Below are positions 7,402 to 14,833 of a DNA stretch of 22,296 nt, piece by piece. Position numbers and translations under genes: made by a program. Numbering within the stretch: the stretch's first letter is position 1; the number at the start of each line of letters is the position of its first letter. The notes under the pieces were generated by a model. It did not search any database. It was given only the letters and a program-made list of their open reading frames with translations, and had not been told where the DNA came from. Source of the DNA: Lachnospiraceae bacterium (GTDB lineage Bacteria; Bacillota; Clostridia; Lachnospirales; Lachnospiraceae); the NCBI GenBank assembly GCA_004557975.1, contig SFEV01000044.1, positions 1-22,296 on the forward strand. The letters are read 5' to 3'.

Positions 7402-8541
7402 ATGAAGAAATTTATGAAATTCGCAAGCCTTGCATGTGCAGCAACCATGCTGTTTTCCACTACAGCTTTCGCTGAGGGTGAAACATTCAAGATTGGCGGT
7501 ATCGGACCGATTACAGGTGGTGCAGCTGTTTACGGACAGGCAGTTATGAATGCAGCTCAGCTTGCAGTAGATGAGATCAACGCAGCAGGCGGAATCGCAG
7601 GCGCACAGGTTGAGTTCAATTTCCAGGATGACGAGCATGACGCTGAGAAATCAGTCAACGCTTACAATACACTGAAGGACTGGGATATGCAGATGCTTCT
7701 CGGAACAGTTACATCTACTCCGTGTATTGCCGTTGCAGCAGAGGCTGTTAATGACAATATGTTCCTGCTTACACCGTCAGGTTCTGCTGTAGAGTGTGTT
7801 GCAAATGACAATGCATTCCGTGTATGCTTCTCCGACCCGAACCAGGGTGTTGCTTCCGCACAGTACATCGGAGAGAACAAGATCGCAACAAAGGTTGCTG
7901 TTATCTATGACAGCTCTGACGTATATTCTTCAGGTATTTACGAGAAATTTGCAGCTGAGGCGGCAAATCAGGGTCTTGAGATCGTAGCTGCAGAAGCTTT
8001 CACAGCTGACAGCAAGACAGACTTCTCCGTACAGCTTCAGAAAGCAAAGGATGGCGGCGCTGAGCTCGTATTCCTTCCGATCTACTACACAGAGGCTTCT
8101 CTGATCCTGACACAGGCAGCAGGTATGGATTATGCTCCGATTTTCTTCGGATGCGACGGTCTTGACGGACTTCTGGCAGTAGAAAGTTTCGACACAGCAC
8201 TTGCAGAGGGCGTTATGCTTCTGACACCGTTCGCAGCAGATGCTGAGGATGAGCTGACACAGAACTTCGTAGCAGCTTACCAGGAAGCTTACGGCGAGAT
8301 CCCGAACCAGTTCGCAGCAGATGCTTACGATGGTATCTACGCAATCAAGGCTGCTGTTGAGCAGGCAGGTGTGACACCGGATATGTCTGCATCAGATATC
8401 TGCGACGCTCTGAAGGTTTCCATGACAGAGATCACAATCGATGGTCTGACAGGTACAGGTATGACATGGACAGCAGACGGTGAGCCGAACAAGGCACCGA
8501 AGGCTGTTAAGATCACAGACGGCAAGTATGCAGCAATGTAA
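7402..8541 (+). CDS. livK: Branched-chain amino-acid ABC transporter, substrate-binding protein
   Basis: This 379-aa periplasmic-binding-protein-fold receptor captures the ligand (leucine, isoleucine, valine or a related compound) outside the membrane and hands it to LivHM. The export signal is clear: MKKFMKF, a hydrophobic stretch, then AFA-EG with predicted cleavage after A24. The mature part opens with FKIGGIGPITGG and has AVDEINAAGGI, LGTVTSTPC and TPSGS in the order typical of the Leu/Ile/Val receptor family. The ATG at 7402 follows AGGAGG (7389-7394); an upstream in-frame ATG at 7330 would add residues that break the signal peptide. A cysteine at 12 lies inside the hydrophobic stretch but the context ASLAC is a poor lipobox. 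Codon choice is strikingly uniform (many GCA/GCT, ACA, AAG), as in highly expressed genes. The exact ligand cannot be told from sequence alone. Confidence 0.93.
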   Translation: MKKFMKFASLACAATMLFSTTAFAEGETFKIGGIGPITGGAAVYGQAVMNAAQLAVDEINAAGGIAGAQVEFNFQDDEHDAEKSVNAYNTLKDWDMQMLLGTVTSTPCIAVAAEAVNDNMFLLTPSGSAVECVANDNAFRVCFSDPNQGVASAQYIGENKIATKVAVIYDSSDVYSSGIYEKFAAEAANQGLEIVAAEAFTADSKTDFSVQLQKAKDGGAELVFLPIYYTEASLILTQAAGMDYAPIFFGCDGLDGLLAVESFDTALAEGVMLLTPFAADAEDELTQNFVAAYQEAYGEIPNQFAADAYDGIYAIKAAVEQAGVTPDMSASDICDALKVSMTEITIDGLTGTGMTWTADGEPNKAPKAVKITDGKYAAM

Positions 8542-8559
8542 TACAAGTGTATAGATAAT

Positions 8560-8601
8560 GCAAAGGTGCAGCCGCTGCAGGTAACTGTAGCGGCTGTTTG
8601 C
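8560..8601 (+). terminator. Intercistronic hairpin after livK, possible partial terminator
   Basis: CAGCCGCT (8569-8576) pairs with AGCGGCTG (8589-8596), with further pairing CAG/CTG inside and GCAAA/TTTGC (8560-8564 with 8597-8601) outside. The T-run is only three bases, so it is more likely a partial terminator or 3'-end stabiliser, which would favour excess LivK over the membrane subunits. Confidence 0.6.
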
Positions 8602-8627
8602 AATTCATATAAAAAAGAGCATTTGCC

Positions 8628-8657
8628 TTGATAAAGAGCAGAGAACTGTGCTATAAT
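8628..8657 (+). promoter_or_regulatory. Second promoter, before livH
   Basis: TTGATA (8628-8633), an 18-bp spacer and a perfect TATAAT (8652-8657) lie between the livK hairpin and livH. The predicted start near 8664 gives a leader of about 50 nt. It could supply livHMGF independently of read-through from livK. Confidence 0.6.
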
Positions 8658-8713
8658 GCCTACAATATTTTTGCTTTCGGAGCATTCTTAAACAAAAGAA
8701 CGAGAGGTGTGTT

Positions 8714-9598
8714 ATGAGTTTTTTATCTTATCTGATTAACGGCATCAGCCTGGGCAGCGTGTATGCAATCATAGCGCTCGGGTATACGATGGTGTATGGT
8801 ATTGCGAAAATGCTGAATTTCGCACACGGAGATGTCATCATGATCGGTGCATACGTGGTGTTTACCGCTATTACTTCGATGGCATTGCCTGTAATTCCTG
8901 CAATTCTGCTCGCTGTTGTGGCATGCACAGCGCTGGGAGTTCTGATTGAGAGAGTTGCGTACAGACCGCTTCGTAATGCGGCTTCCCCGCTGGCGGTTCT
9001 GATCACGGCCATCGGCGTCAGCTATCTGCTCCAGAATATCGCACTTCTTGTATTTGGTGCGAACACAAAATCTTTCCCGTCCGTAGTCGGAATCAAGCCT
9101 CTGTCTCTGGGAGGAGGCGCACTGACGGTTTCCGGTGAGACGATCGTCACAATCCTTGCGTGTATCGTCATTATGATCGGACTGACTCTGTTTATCAATA
9201 AGACAAAGGCCGGACAGGCTATGCTGGCTGTGTCGGAGGACAAGGGAGCCGCACAGCTTATGGGTATCAATGTGAACGGCACGATTGCACTGACCTTCGC
9301 GATCGGTTCCGCTCTGGCAGCGATTGCAGGTGTCCTTCTGTGTTCTGCGTATCCGTCCCTGACTCCGTATACAGGTTCCATGCCTGGTATCAAGGCATTC
9401 GTTGCCGCCGTATTCGGAGGAATCGGTTCCATTCCGGGTGCAATGATCGGCGGCATCCTTCTGGGTGTCATTGAGATTTTCGGAAAGGCTTACATCTCCT
9501 CACAGATGGCGGATGCAATTGTGTTCGGTGTACTGATTATTGTGCTTCTGGTGAAGCCTACGGGCCTTCTCGGAAAGAAGATTCAGGAAAAGGTTTAA
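8714..9598 (+). CDS. livH: Branched-chain amino-acid ABC transporter, permease LivH
   Basis: This 294-aa integral membrane protein forms half of the import channel with LivM. It starts with a membrane segment and the family signature NGISLGSVYAIIALGYTMVYG, followed by LNFAHGDVIMIGAYV, which is diagnostic of LivH. Later hydrophobic segments include LLAVVACTALGVLIERVAYRPLR, TIVTILACIVIMIGLTLF and a glycine-rich GGIGSIPGAMIGGILLGVIE near the C-terminus. The length matches the family. The ATG at 8714 has GAGGTG about 5 nt upstream. The gene is separated from livK by 172 nt but only about 20 nt from livM. Confidence 0.95.
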   Translation: MSFLSYLINGISLGSVYAIIALGYTMVYGIAKMLNFAHGDVIMIGAYVVFTAITSMALPVIPAILLAVVACTALGVLIERVAYRPLRNAASPLAVLITAIGVSYLLQNIALLVFGANTKSFPSVVGIKPLSLGGGALTVSGETIVTILACIVIMIGLTLFINKTKAGQAMLAVSEDKGAAQLMGINVNGTIALTFAIGSALAAIAGVLLCSAYPSLTPYTGSMPGIKAFVAAVFGGIGSIPGAMIGGILLGVIEIFGKAYISSQMADAIVFGVLIIVLLVKPTGLLGKKIQEKV

Positions 9599-9619
9599 AC
9601 AGAGGGGATGGGAAAAGGT

Positions 9620-10690
9620 ATGAAGAAAAAATTTGACAAAACAGCAAAGAGCAATGCCATTACGTACGGAATGGTAATTGCATTCTGGGTAATCATACAG
9701 ATTATGATTTATACGGACAATATCTCCAGTCTGATGAAAGGTCTTCTGGTTCCGGTATGTGCGTATGCAATTCTTGCAGTTTCACTGAATCTGACCGTAG
9801 GTATTCTCGGCGAGCTCAGTCTCGGACATGCCGGATTTATGTGTGTCGGTGCATTCGCCAGCGCCTTCTTCACAATCTGTATGAAGGATGTGATCCCGGT
9901 GGCCGGTGTGCGTTTTACACTGGCACTCCTGATCGGTGCAGCATCGGCAGCAGTGTTCGGTGTGCTGATCGGTATTCCTGTGCTCCGTCTGAGGGGCGAT
10001 TATCTTGCCATTGTTACGCTGGCGTTCGGTGAGATTATTAAAAACTTTATGAATATTCTGTTTATCGGCAGGGACAGTCAGGGCCTTCATTTTTCCACAA
10101 AGGATTCTGTTGCTCTGGGGCTGGAGCCGGATGGCGTTGTTCTGCTGAAGGGTCCCCAGGGTATTACAGGTACATCGAAGGATTCCACTTTTACAATCGG
10201 AATTATTCTGCTTCTGATTACACTGTTTATTGTGCTTCGTCTCATTCAGTCCAGAGATGGCCGTGCAATCAAGGCGATCCGGGACAATCGTATTGCGGCG
10301 GAGTCAATCGGCATCAATATCACAAAATACAAACTGATGGCCTTTGCGATTTCGGCCGGTCTCGCCGGAATAGGCGGTGTGCTTTATGCTCACAACCTTT
10401 CCACGCTGACTGCCACATCAAAGAACTTCGGTTACAATATGTCTATCATGATTCTGGTATTCGTCGTACTCGGCGGAATCGGAAATATCCGCGGTTCTGT
10501 GATTGCCGCAGCTGTCCTGACCGTATTGCCGGAGCTGCTGCGAAGCCTCAGCGATTACCGTATGCTGATTTACGCAATTGTTCTGATTGTCATGATGCTC
10601 TTCAACTGGAGCCCCGCTGCGCTGGAGTTCCGCGAGCGATACTCTCTGAAGCGGCTGCTTCACAAAAATAAGGCAAAGGAGGCTGCATAA
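9620..10690 (+). CDS. livM: Branched-chain amino-acid ABC transporter, permease LivM
   Basis: This membrane protein of 356 aa is the second channel subunit. Signatures are LTVGILGELSLGHAGFM, followed by RLRGDYLAIVTLAFGEI and, later, GRAIKAIRDNRIAAESIGIN, the cytoplasmic loop that contacts the ATPases; the C-terminal part has VVLGGIGNIRGSVIAA. The start is uncertain. An ATG at 9608 has AGAGGGG directly abutting it with no spacer; the ATG at 9620 has the same purine run 12 nt upstream and gives a clean basic N-terminus MKKKFDK. I prefer 9620 but the four-residue difference does not affect function. It ends 2 nt before livG. Confidence 0.93.
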   Translation: MKKKFDKTAKSNAITYGMVIAFWVIIQIMIYTDNISSLMKGLLVPVCAYAILAVSLNLTVGILGELSLGHAGFMCVGAFASAFFTICMKDVIPVAGVRFTLALLIGAASAAVFGVLIGIPVLRLRGDYLAIVTLAFGEIIKNFMNILFIGRDSQGLHFSTKDSVALGLEPDGVVLLKGPQGITGTSKDSTFTIGIILLLITLFIVLRLIQSRDGRAIKAIRDNRIAAESIGINITKYKLMAFAISAGLAGIGGVLYAHNLSTLTATSKNFGYNMSIMILVFVVLGGIGNIRGSVIAAAVLTVLPELLRSLSDYRMLIYAIVLIVMMLFNWSPAALEFRERYSLKRLLHKNKAKEAA

Positions 10691-10692
10691 CC

Positions 10693-11451
10693 ATGGCATT
10701 ACTGGAAGTTAAAAATCTTGGAATCTCCTTTGGCGGATTGAGGGCCGTTAACGGATTTGATATCAGTATTGAGAAGGGACAGCTTTACGGTCTGATCGGG
10801 CCCAACGGCGCAGGAAAAACGACAGTCTTCAACCTGCTGACAGGAGTTTACAAGCCGGATACAGGAAGCGTGGTTCTGGACGGACAGGATATTACGGGAA
10901 AGAAGACCATCGATATCAGCAAGGCAGGTATTGCGAGAACTTTCCAGAATATCCGCCTGTTTAAGGATATGTCCGTTCTTGATAATGTAAAGGCAGGGCT
11001 CCACAACAGTCATACGTATCCCGTGCTGTCCGGTATTTTCCATCTTCCGTCCTACCATAAAGTGGAGAAGGAAATGGATGAGCGCGCGATGGAGCTGCTG
11101 CACGTATTTGAGCTTGACTCTGAGGCAGGGACACTCGCTGCCAACCTTCCCTACGGAAAACAGAGAAAGCTGGAGATCGCCCGCGCTATGGCGACGAATC
11201 CGAAGCTTCTGCTTCTGGATGAGCCGGCGGCCGGTATGAACCCCAATGAGACACAGGCTCTGATGGATATGATTCGTTTCGTCAGGGATCATTTTGATAT
11301 GACGATTCTGTTGATTGAACACGATATGAAGCTTGTATCAGGTATCTGCGAGGCGCTCAGTGTTCTGAATTTCGGAGAAATTCTTGCACAGGGCAGGACA
11401 TCCGATGTACTGAACAACCCACAGGTTATCACAGCATATCTCGGAGAGTAA
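10693..11451 (+). CDS. livG: Branched-chain amino-acid ABC transporter, ATPase LivG
   Basis: This 252-aa cytoplasmic ATPase drives transport as a heterodimer with LivF. The ABC elements are all visible: Walker A GPNGAGKTT (36-44), Q-loop Q85 in RTFQNIRLF, the signature region LPYGKQRKLEIARAM (152-166; LPYGKQ instead of LSGGQ is normal for LivG), Walker B LLLLDEP with E177, and switch histidine H210 in LLIEHDM. AAAGGAGG lies 10 nt before the ATG. It follows livM by 2 nt and precedes livF by 13 nt, so it is translated from the same message. Confidence 0.96.
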   Translation: MALLEVKNLGISFGGLRAVNGFDISIEKGQLYGLIGPNGAGKTTVFNLLTGVYKPDTGSVVLDGQDITGKKTIDISKAGIARTFQNIRLFKDMSVLDNVKAGLHNSHTYPVLSGIFHLPSYHKVEKEMDERAMELLHVFELDSEAGTLAANLPYGKQRKLEIARAMATNPKLLLLDEPAAGMNPNETQALMDMIRFVRDHFDMTILLIEHDMKLVSGICEALSVLNFGEILAQGRTSDVLNNPQVITAYLGE

Positions 11452-11464
11452 GGAGGAAAAGACG

Positions 11465-12175
11465 ATGGCAATGCTTGAGGTAAAAGACCTGGAAGTCTAC
11501 TATGGTATGATTCAGGCAATCAAAGGACTTTCCTTCGAGGTAAATGAGGGTGAGGTTATCGCGCTGATCGGTGCGAACGGTGCCGGGAAAACAACGATCC
11601 TGCACACAATCACGGGACTCCTTTCTCCGAAAAAGGGAAGCGTTATTTTTGAAGGCAAGGATATTACGAAAATTCCGGCGCATAAAATTGTAAGTCTCGG
11701 TATGGCACACGTACCGGAAGGCCGCCGTGTTTTTGCCGAGCTTTCTGTATATCAGAATCTGAAAATGGGTGCATATACAAGAAAAGACAAAGACGAAATC
11801 GAGAAAACTCTGGAGACTGTCTATAAGCGTTTTCCGCGGCTGAAGGAGAGACAGAATCAGCTTGCCGGAACGCTTTCCGGAGGTGAGCAGCAGATGCTTG
11901 CCATGGGCCGTGCACTGATGTCGAAGCCGCGTATTATCCTGATGGATGAGCCGTCCATGGGATTATCACCGATTCTTGTGAATGAAATTTTCGATATCAT
12001 CCAGAGCGTAAGCGCCAGCGGAACGACAGTGCTTCTCGTTGAACAGAATGCAAAGAAAGCCCTTTCCATTGCAGACCGTGCGTACGTGCTGGAGACCGGA
12101 AAGATTGTGATGTCAGGTGACGCAGATGAGCTGATGAATGATGATTCCATCAAGAAAGCGTATCTGGGAGAGTAA
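11465..12175 (+). CDS. livF: Branched-chain amino-acid ABC transporter, ATPase LivF
   Basis: This 236-aa protein is the second ATPase of the importer. It has Walker A GANGAGKTT (36-44), the LivF-type GMAHVPEGRRVFAELSV (79-95), signature LSGGEQQMLAMGRAL (137-151) and Walker B with DEPSMGLSP (161-169). Position 194 is Q (LLVEQNA) where most ABC ATPases have histidine; this is standard for LivF. The ATG at 11465 has AGGAGG 8 nt upstream; a second in-frame ATG two codons later is less well placed. The operon ends here or continues to the cytidylate-kinase-like gene 32 nt downstream. Confidence 0.96.
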   Translation: MAMLEVKDLEVYYGMIQAIKGLSFEVNEGEVIALIGANGAGKTTILHTITGLLSPKKGSVIFEGKDITKIPAHKIVSLGMAHVPEGRRVFAELSVYQNLKMGAYTRKDKDEIEKTLETVYKRFPRLKERQNQLAGTLSGGEQQMLAMGRALMSKPRIILMDEPSMGLSPILVNEIFDIIQSVSASGTTVLLVEQNAKKALSIADRAYVLETGKIVMSGDADELMNDDSIKKAYLGE

Positions 12176-12207
12176 TATTTGTAAATCGGGGAATGCGAGG
12201 TGTTAGT

Positions 12208-12849
12208 ATGGGAAATGTGGTTATTACGATAGCGAGACACTTTGGAAGCGGCGGAAAGACCGTAGGTGAGATGCTGGCAAAGGATCTCGGTATCAACTGC
12301 TACGAGAAAGAGATTATCAGGATGGCATCGGAGGACAGCGGAATCAGTGAGCTGCTGTTCAATCAGGCTGATGAAAAGCTGAAACGTACGCCATTGTTTT
12401 TTGGAAAAGCAAAAAAGGGAGAGTACAAGGGCAAGCTGATTGCACCGGGCAGTGATGAATTTGTCAGCGACCACAACCTGTTTAATTATCAGGCAAAAAT
12501 CATCCGTGAGCTGGCTGAAAAAGAGTCCTGTGTAATTATCGGACGTGCGGCTGATTACGTGCTGAAGGATTATCCCAACGTGGTCCGGGTGTTTGTCCAT
12601 GCTTCGAAGGAGTACTGTGTGCAGCAGGCAATCGAGCGCGCCTCCTACATCGGCAAGGATTATGAGAAGTTCGTGGAAAAAACCGACAAATACCGCAGCG
12701 ACTTTTATCGCTATTACACCGGTCAGGAGTGGACAGATGCGAGAAACTATGACCTGTGCCTGAACAGTGAGCGCCTTGGCTACGAGGGAACGATGGACGC
12801 GATAGAAGCGTATATTAAGGTACGGTTCGGGGAGCTTCCGCATGCATAA
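12208..12849 (+). CDS. Cytidylate-kinase-like family protein
   Basis: This 213-aa protein starts with a P-loop, VITIARHFGSGGKTVGEMLA, and has the family's later IIGRAADYVLKD and VRVFVHAS segments. It belongs to the cytidylate-kinase-like group common in Clostridia, which is distinct from the housekeeping cytidylate kinase; the real substrate of this group is not established as far as I know. I chose the ATG at 12208 because GAGGTG lies 5 nt before it; the in-frame ATG at 12193 would overlap that ribosome binding site. The gene follows livF after 32 nt with no terminator between, so it is probably transcribed with the liv genes, although a functional link is not evident. A terminator lies about 120 nt downstream. 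Confidence 0.82.
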   Translation: MGNVVITIARHFGSGGKTVGEMLAKDLGINCYEKEIIRMASEDSGISELLFNQADEKLKRTPLFFGKAKKGEYKGKLIAPGSDEFVSDHNLFNYQAKIIRELAEKESCVIIGRAADYVLKDYPNVVRVFVHASKEYCVQQAIERASYIGKDYEKFVEKTDKYRSDFYRYYTGQEWTDARNYDLCLNSERLGYEGTMDAIEAYIKVRFGELPHA

Positions 12850-12883
12850 TGCAAACGGCATTACATATTCGAAAATCACAATA

Positions 12884-12927
12884 TGTCTGTAAAACAGCCC
12901 CGTTACAGAGCGGTGTCTGTAAAACAG
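12884..12927 (+). repeat. Two 14-bp direct repeats, each containing CTGT-AAA-ACAG
   Basis: TGTCTGTAAAACAG occurs at 12884-12897 and exactly again at 12914-12927, with a 30-bp period. Each copy contains the short palindrome CTGT-AAA-ACAG. A further CTGAAA/TTTCAG pair lies at 12943-12963, just before the terminator. This could be an operator, an RNA structural element or a chance duplication in the 3' untranslated region. Confidence 0.55.
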
Positions 12928-12967
12928 TAAAATGAGAAAATTCTGAAAATCGTATTATTTCAGGGGG

Positions 12968-13015
12968 CTGCTGCAGAAATCCTTAAAAATTTTGCAGCAG
13001 TCTCTTTCTTTGCTC
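12968..13015 (+). terminator. Intrinsic terminator after the cytidylate-kinase-like gene
   Basis: CTGCTGCAGAAAT (12968-12980) pairs with ATTTTGCAGCAG (12989-13000) with one mismatch, followed on the plus strand by the T-rich stretch TCTCTTTCTTTG and then CTCTTTTT. It ends the liv/kinase transcript and lies about 35 nt from the stop of the convergent minus-strand gene, which may share it. Confidence 0.75.
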
Positions 13016-13036
13016 TTTTTACAATCATTCATCGGT

Positions 13037-13510
13037 CTATTCTTCCAGAAGCGTATTGATCCTGCGGAAGCCATCTTTTTCCGTCTGCTCCATGCCGGCC
13101 CAGATCACATCCGCCAGCTCTGCGAGCACACAGCTCTCAAAGGGGATGGAGCCACTGTAGATGTGCATTCCTTCTGCAAGAGCCTGCTGAGCCTCTATAT
13201 ATTCGTCGTAATGTTCATCACCCTCTATGAAATCGCCGTCAACATTGATTCCGTATCGATCCCGGAACAGTTCTGCCAGCTCATCACTGTCGGAGGCCTG
13301 TTCCTGACCGAAAAAGACTGGTCCGAGAATCCGGAAGAGAATCTCTTTCTGAATGTCCTCTGATGGTACCTGCGCAATCAGGTAGGAACTGGTAACTCTG
13401 TTATTTGCCGTAATTTTATTATTTTCTGCAGTCCTGCTATCTGTAATACTATTCTCTGTTAGTCTATTGTCTTTTGAAGCTTTCCGGCTTTCTGTATTGA
13501 TACCATCCAT
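13037..13510 (-). CDS. Hypothetical acidic protein, 157 aa, Thr/Asn-rich N-terminus
   Basis: I do not recognise this protein. The first ~42 residues are polar and low in complexity, with a loosely repeated pattern (NRLTEN, SITDSR, NKITAN, NRVTSS), probably disordered. From SYLIAQVPSEDIQKEILF onward it looks folded: mixed hydrophobic helices, an acidic middle (ASDSDELAELF, GDFIEGDEHYDEYIEAQ) and a C-terminal helix-like FESCVLAELADVIWAGM. There is no signal peptide or membrane segment, so it is expected in the cytoplasm. A strong promoter reads into it from 13567-13595 and GGGAGATGAG lies upstream of the start, somewhat further than usual. A shorter real product starting later is possible. It stands between two convergent or same-strand single-gene units and has no obvious partner. 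Confidence 0.6.
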   Translation of the reverse strand: MDGINTESRKASKDNRLTENSITDSRTAENNKITANNRVTSSYLIAQVPSEDIQKEILFRILGPVFFGQEQASDSDELAELFRDRYGINVDGDFIEGDEHYDEYIEAQQALAEGMHIYSGSIPFESCVLAELADVIWAGMEQTEKDGFRRINTLLEE

Positions 13511-13566
13511 TCATTTCTCTGCTCATCTCCCAAATAAACAAAGCGCACGAAATTCTTATTGACCAC

Positions 13567-13595
13567 ATGATAACATATTATATATAAAATGTCAA
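13567..13595 (-). promoter_or_regulatory. Promoter of the 157-aa hypothetical gene
   Basis: On the minus strand, a perfect TTGACA (13590-13595) is followed by a 17-bp very AT-rich spacer and TATCAT (13567-13572). Transcription would start near 13560, giving a leader of about 50 nt. The strength of this match supports the hypothetical gene being real. Confidence 0.72.
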
Positions 13596-13629
13596 ATATT
13601 ATGAATAATGACCTGCATATAAGTGATCC

Positions 13630-13673
13630 AGGAAAAAGCTGCCGCTTTACAACCTTAATCGTAAAGCGGCAGT
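13630..13673 (-). terminator. Intrinsic terminator of the SH3b protein gene
   Basis: A perfect 12-13 bp stem, GCTGCCGCTTTAC (13638-13650) with GTAAAGCGGCAG (13661-13672), has a 10-nt loop. Read on the minus strand it is followed by CTTTTTCC, a proper T-run. It begins 13 nt after the stop codon of the minus-strand SH3b gene. Confidence 0.9.
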
Positions 13674-13685
13674 TATATTCTGAGA

Positions 13686-14750
13686 TCATTTGCTGACTTT
13701 AATTGTACATGTCAGCTTCTTTGAACGTGTCCCGACCTTGACGGTACAGGTGATTTTGGCCGTCCCTGCTTTTTTGGCGGTGACGTAACCGCGGTTGGTG
13801 ACACTGGCCACTGATTTTTTGCTGGATTTCCATGAAACCCTGACATTCATGCCTGTCGTTCCGCGCAGCAGAAGCTGATACTTTCCGCGGACCTTGAGGG
13901 TTTTGGAAGTTTTATTCAGGCGGAGATTCGTGAGCGCATTCAAACGTGTCGCGAATGACCGGTGCAGGTATCCGGTAATCATTTCGTCATCCACATTCAG
14001 CGTAACGCGGTACCAGTTGGTCGACTGGGAAAGGATTGTCACAACCTGACCGGAATACAGTGTTGTCAGAATAGAGGAATCCGTTCTCGGTGATGCGTAA
14101 ACGCTGGCTGCTGTGTATTCTGTTTTTATTTGTGCGCTGTATCCGTAGATCTTCTTGAATGTTTCTGTTTTCGTCAGAGCCGGTTTGTCTGATATTTTTA
14201 CCCAGGAGGAGCTGACATACCCGGTGATCAGCTGGCCGTTCCTGTCATACTGAACTCTGGTCCAGCCGCTTGCCGTATATCCGACTGCATCGACGACCTG
14301 TCCTTTGTACAGAAAACCAACGAGATTGTTGGAGAAGAACGGTGTCGCGTACACATTCAGAACATTGGAGAGAACATTTGCCTGCTTGTCGGAATACAGA
14401 TATTCAGGAGATGCAGTTATGATATCGGCCGAGACGGAAATCTCGTCGACGGATACCCATCCGTCGCTGTATCCGCCGCATGAAATTTTCATCCACCCGG
14501 AAGCGTACGTAGTATCCGTCACTGTCAGCTGGTTGCCGTATCCGAGGGTAAGGATTCTGTCATATGTAATCCCGGGTCCCGAATAGACATCGATGCCGCC
14601 GGGGACAGTGATGATAAGTGTCTGGCCGACAGTAAAGGTTTTGGGCTGTACAACAGTGGTCTGAGAGTCAGCAGCGGCAGCAGGAAGGCTGCTCATCATG
14701 ATAACGCCGGTCAGTATAAGAGCGATCAGTTTTTTCATAGTTTTTTTCAT
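13686..14750 (-). CDS. Secreted protein with three SH3b domains and a C-terminal Big_2 (Ig-like) domain
   Basis: This 354-aa protein has a signal peptide (MKKTMKKLIA, hydrophobic core, cleavage near AAA-DS at 27-28). Three bacterial SH3-like repeats follow at about 46-105, 128-185 and 213-268; each has the pattern of a variable hydrophobic start (DVYSGPG, NVYATPF, SVYASPR), a turn with GQVV or GNQL, and GWVSV/GYVSSSW/GYLHRSF. The C-terminus (about 275-353) is a Big_2-type Ig-like domain with LKVRGKYQLLL, VSWKSSKKSVASVTNRGYVTAKK and KITCTVKVG. Such proteins bind cell wall or extracellular polymers; no catalytic domain is present. The start is inferred; the preceding purine stretch AGAAAGAAGTG is only a weak ribosome binding site, and a second ATG lies four codons on. 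It has its own promoter and terminator, so it is a single-gene unit. Confidence 0.88.
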   Translation of the reverse strand: MKKTMKKLIALILTGVIMMSSLPAAAADSQTTVVQPKTFTVGQTLIITVPGGIDVYSGPGITYDRILTLGYGNQLTVTDTTYASGWMKISCGGYSDGWVSVDEISVSADIITASPEYLYSDKQANVLSNVLNVYATPFFSNNLVGFLYKGQVVDAVGYTASGWTRVQYDRNGQLITGYVSSSWVKISDKPALTKTETFKKIYGYSAQIKTEYTAASVYASPRTDSSILTTLYSGQVVTILSQSTNWYRVTLNVDDEMITGYLHRSFATRLNALTNLRLNKTSKTLKVRGKYQLLLRGTTGMNVRVSWKSSKKSVASVTNRGYVTAKKAGTAKITCTVKVGTRSKKLTCTIKVSK

Positions 14751-14799
14751 GGATTTTCACTTCTTTCTGATGTGGTTCTGCCTGAGTTGTTACATTTAT

Positions 14800-14828
14800 T
14801 TTATAATATAGAAAAGAGTGGAAGTCAA
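14800..14828 (-). promoter_or_regulatory. Promoter of the SH3b protein gene
   Basis: On the minus strand TTGACT (14823-14828), a 17-bp spacer and TATAAA (14800-14805) form a good vegetative promoter, with the start near 14793 and a leader of about 43 nt. The -35 box lies directly beside the broken end of the GH1 remnant. Confidence 0.72.
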
Positions 14829-14833
14829 CGGAT

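Noticed and set aside
11857..12879. 340-codon open frame on the minus strand
   Set aside because: It is antisense to livF and the cytidylate-kinase-like gene, both of which have clear motifs and ribosome binding sites.
13459..13689. 76-codon minus-strand open frame overlapping the hypothetical gene
   Set aside because: It starts inside the terminator of the SH3b gene and runs through the promoter of the 157-aa gene, so it is very unlikely to be translated.
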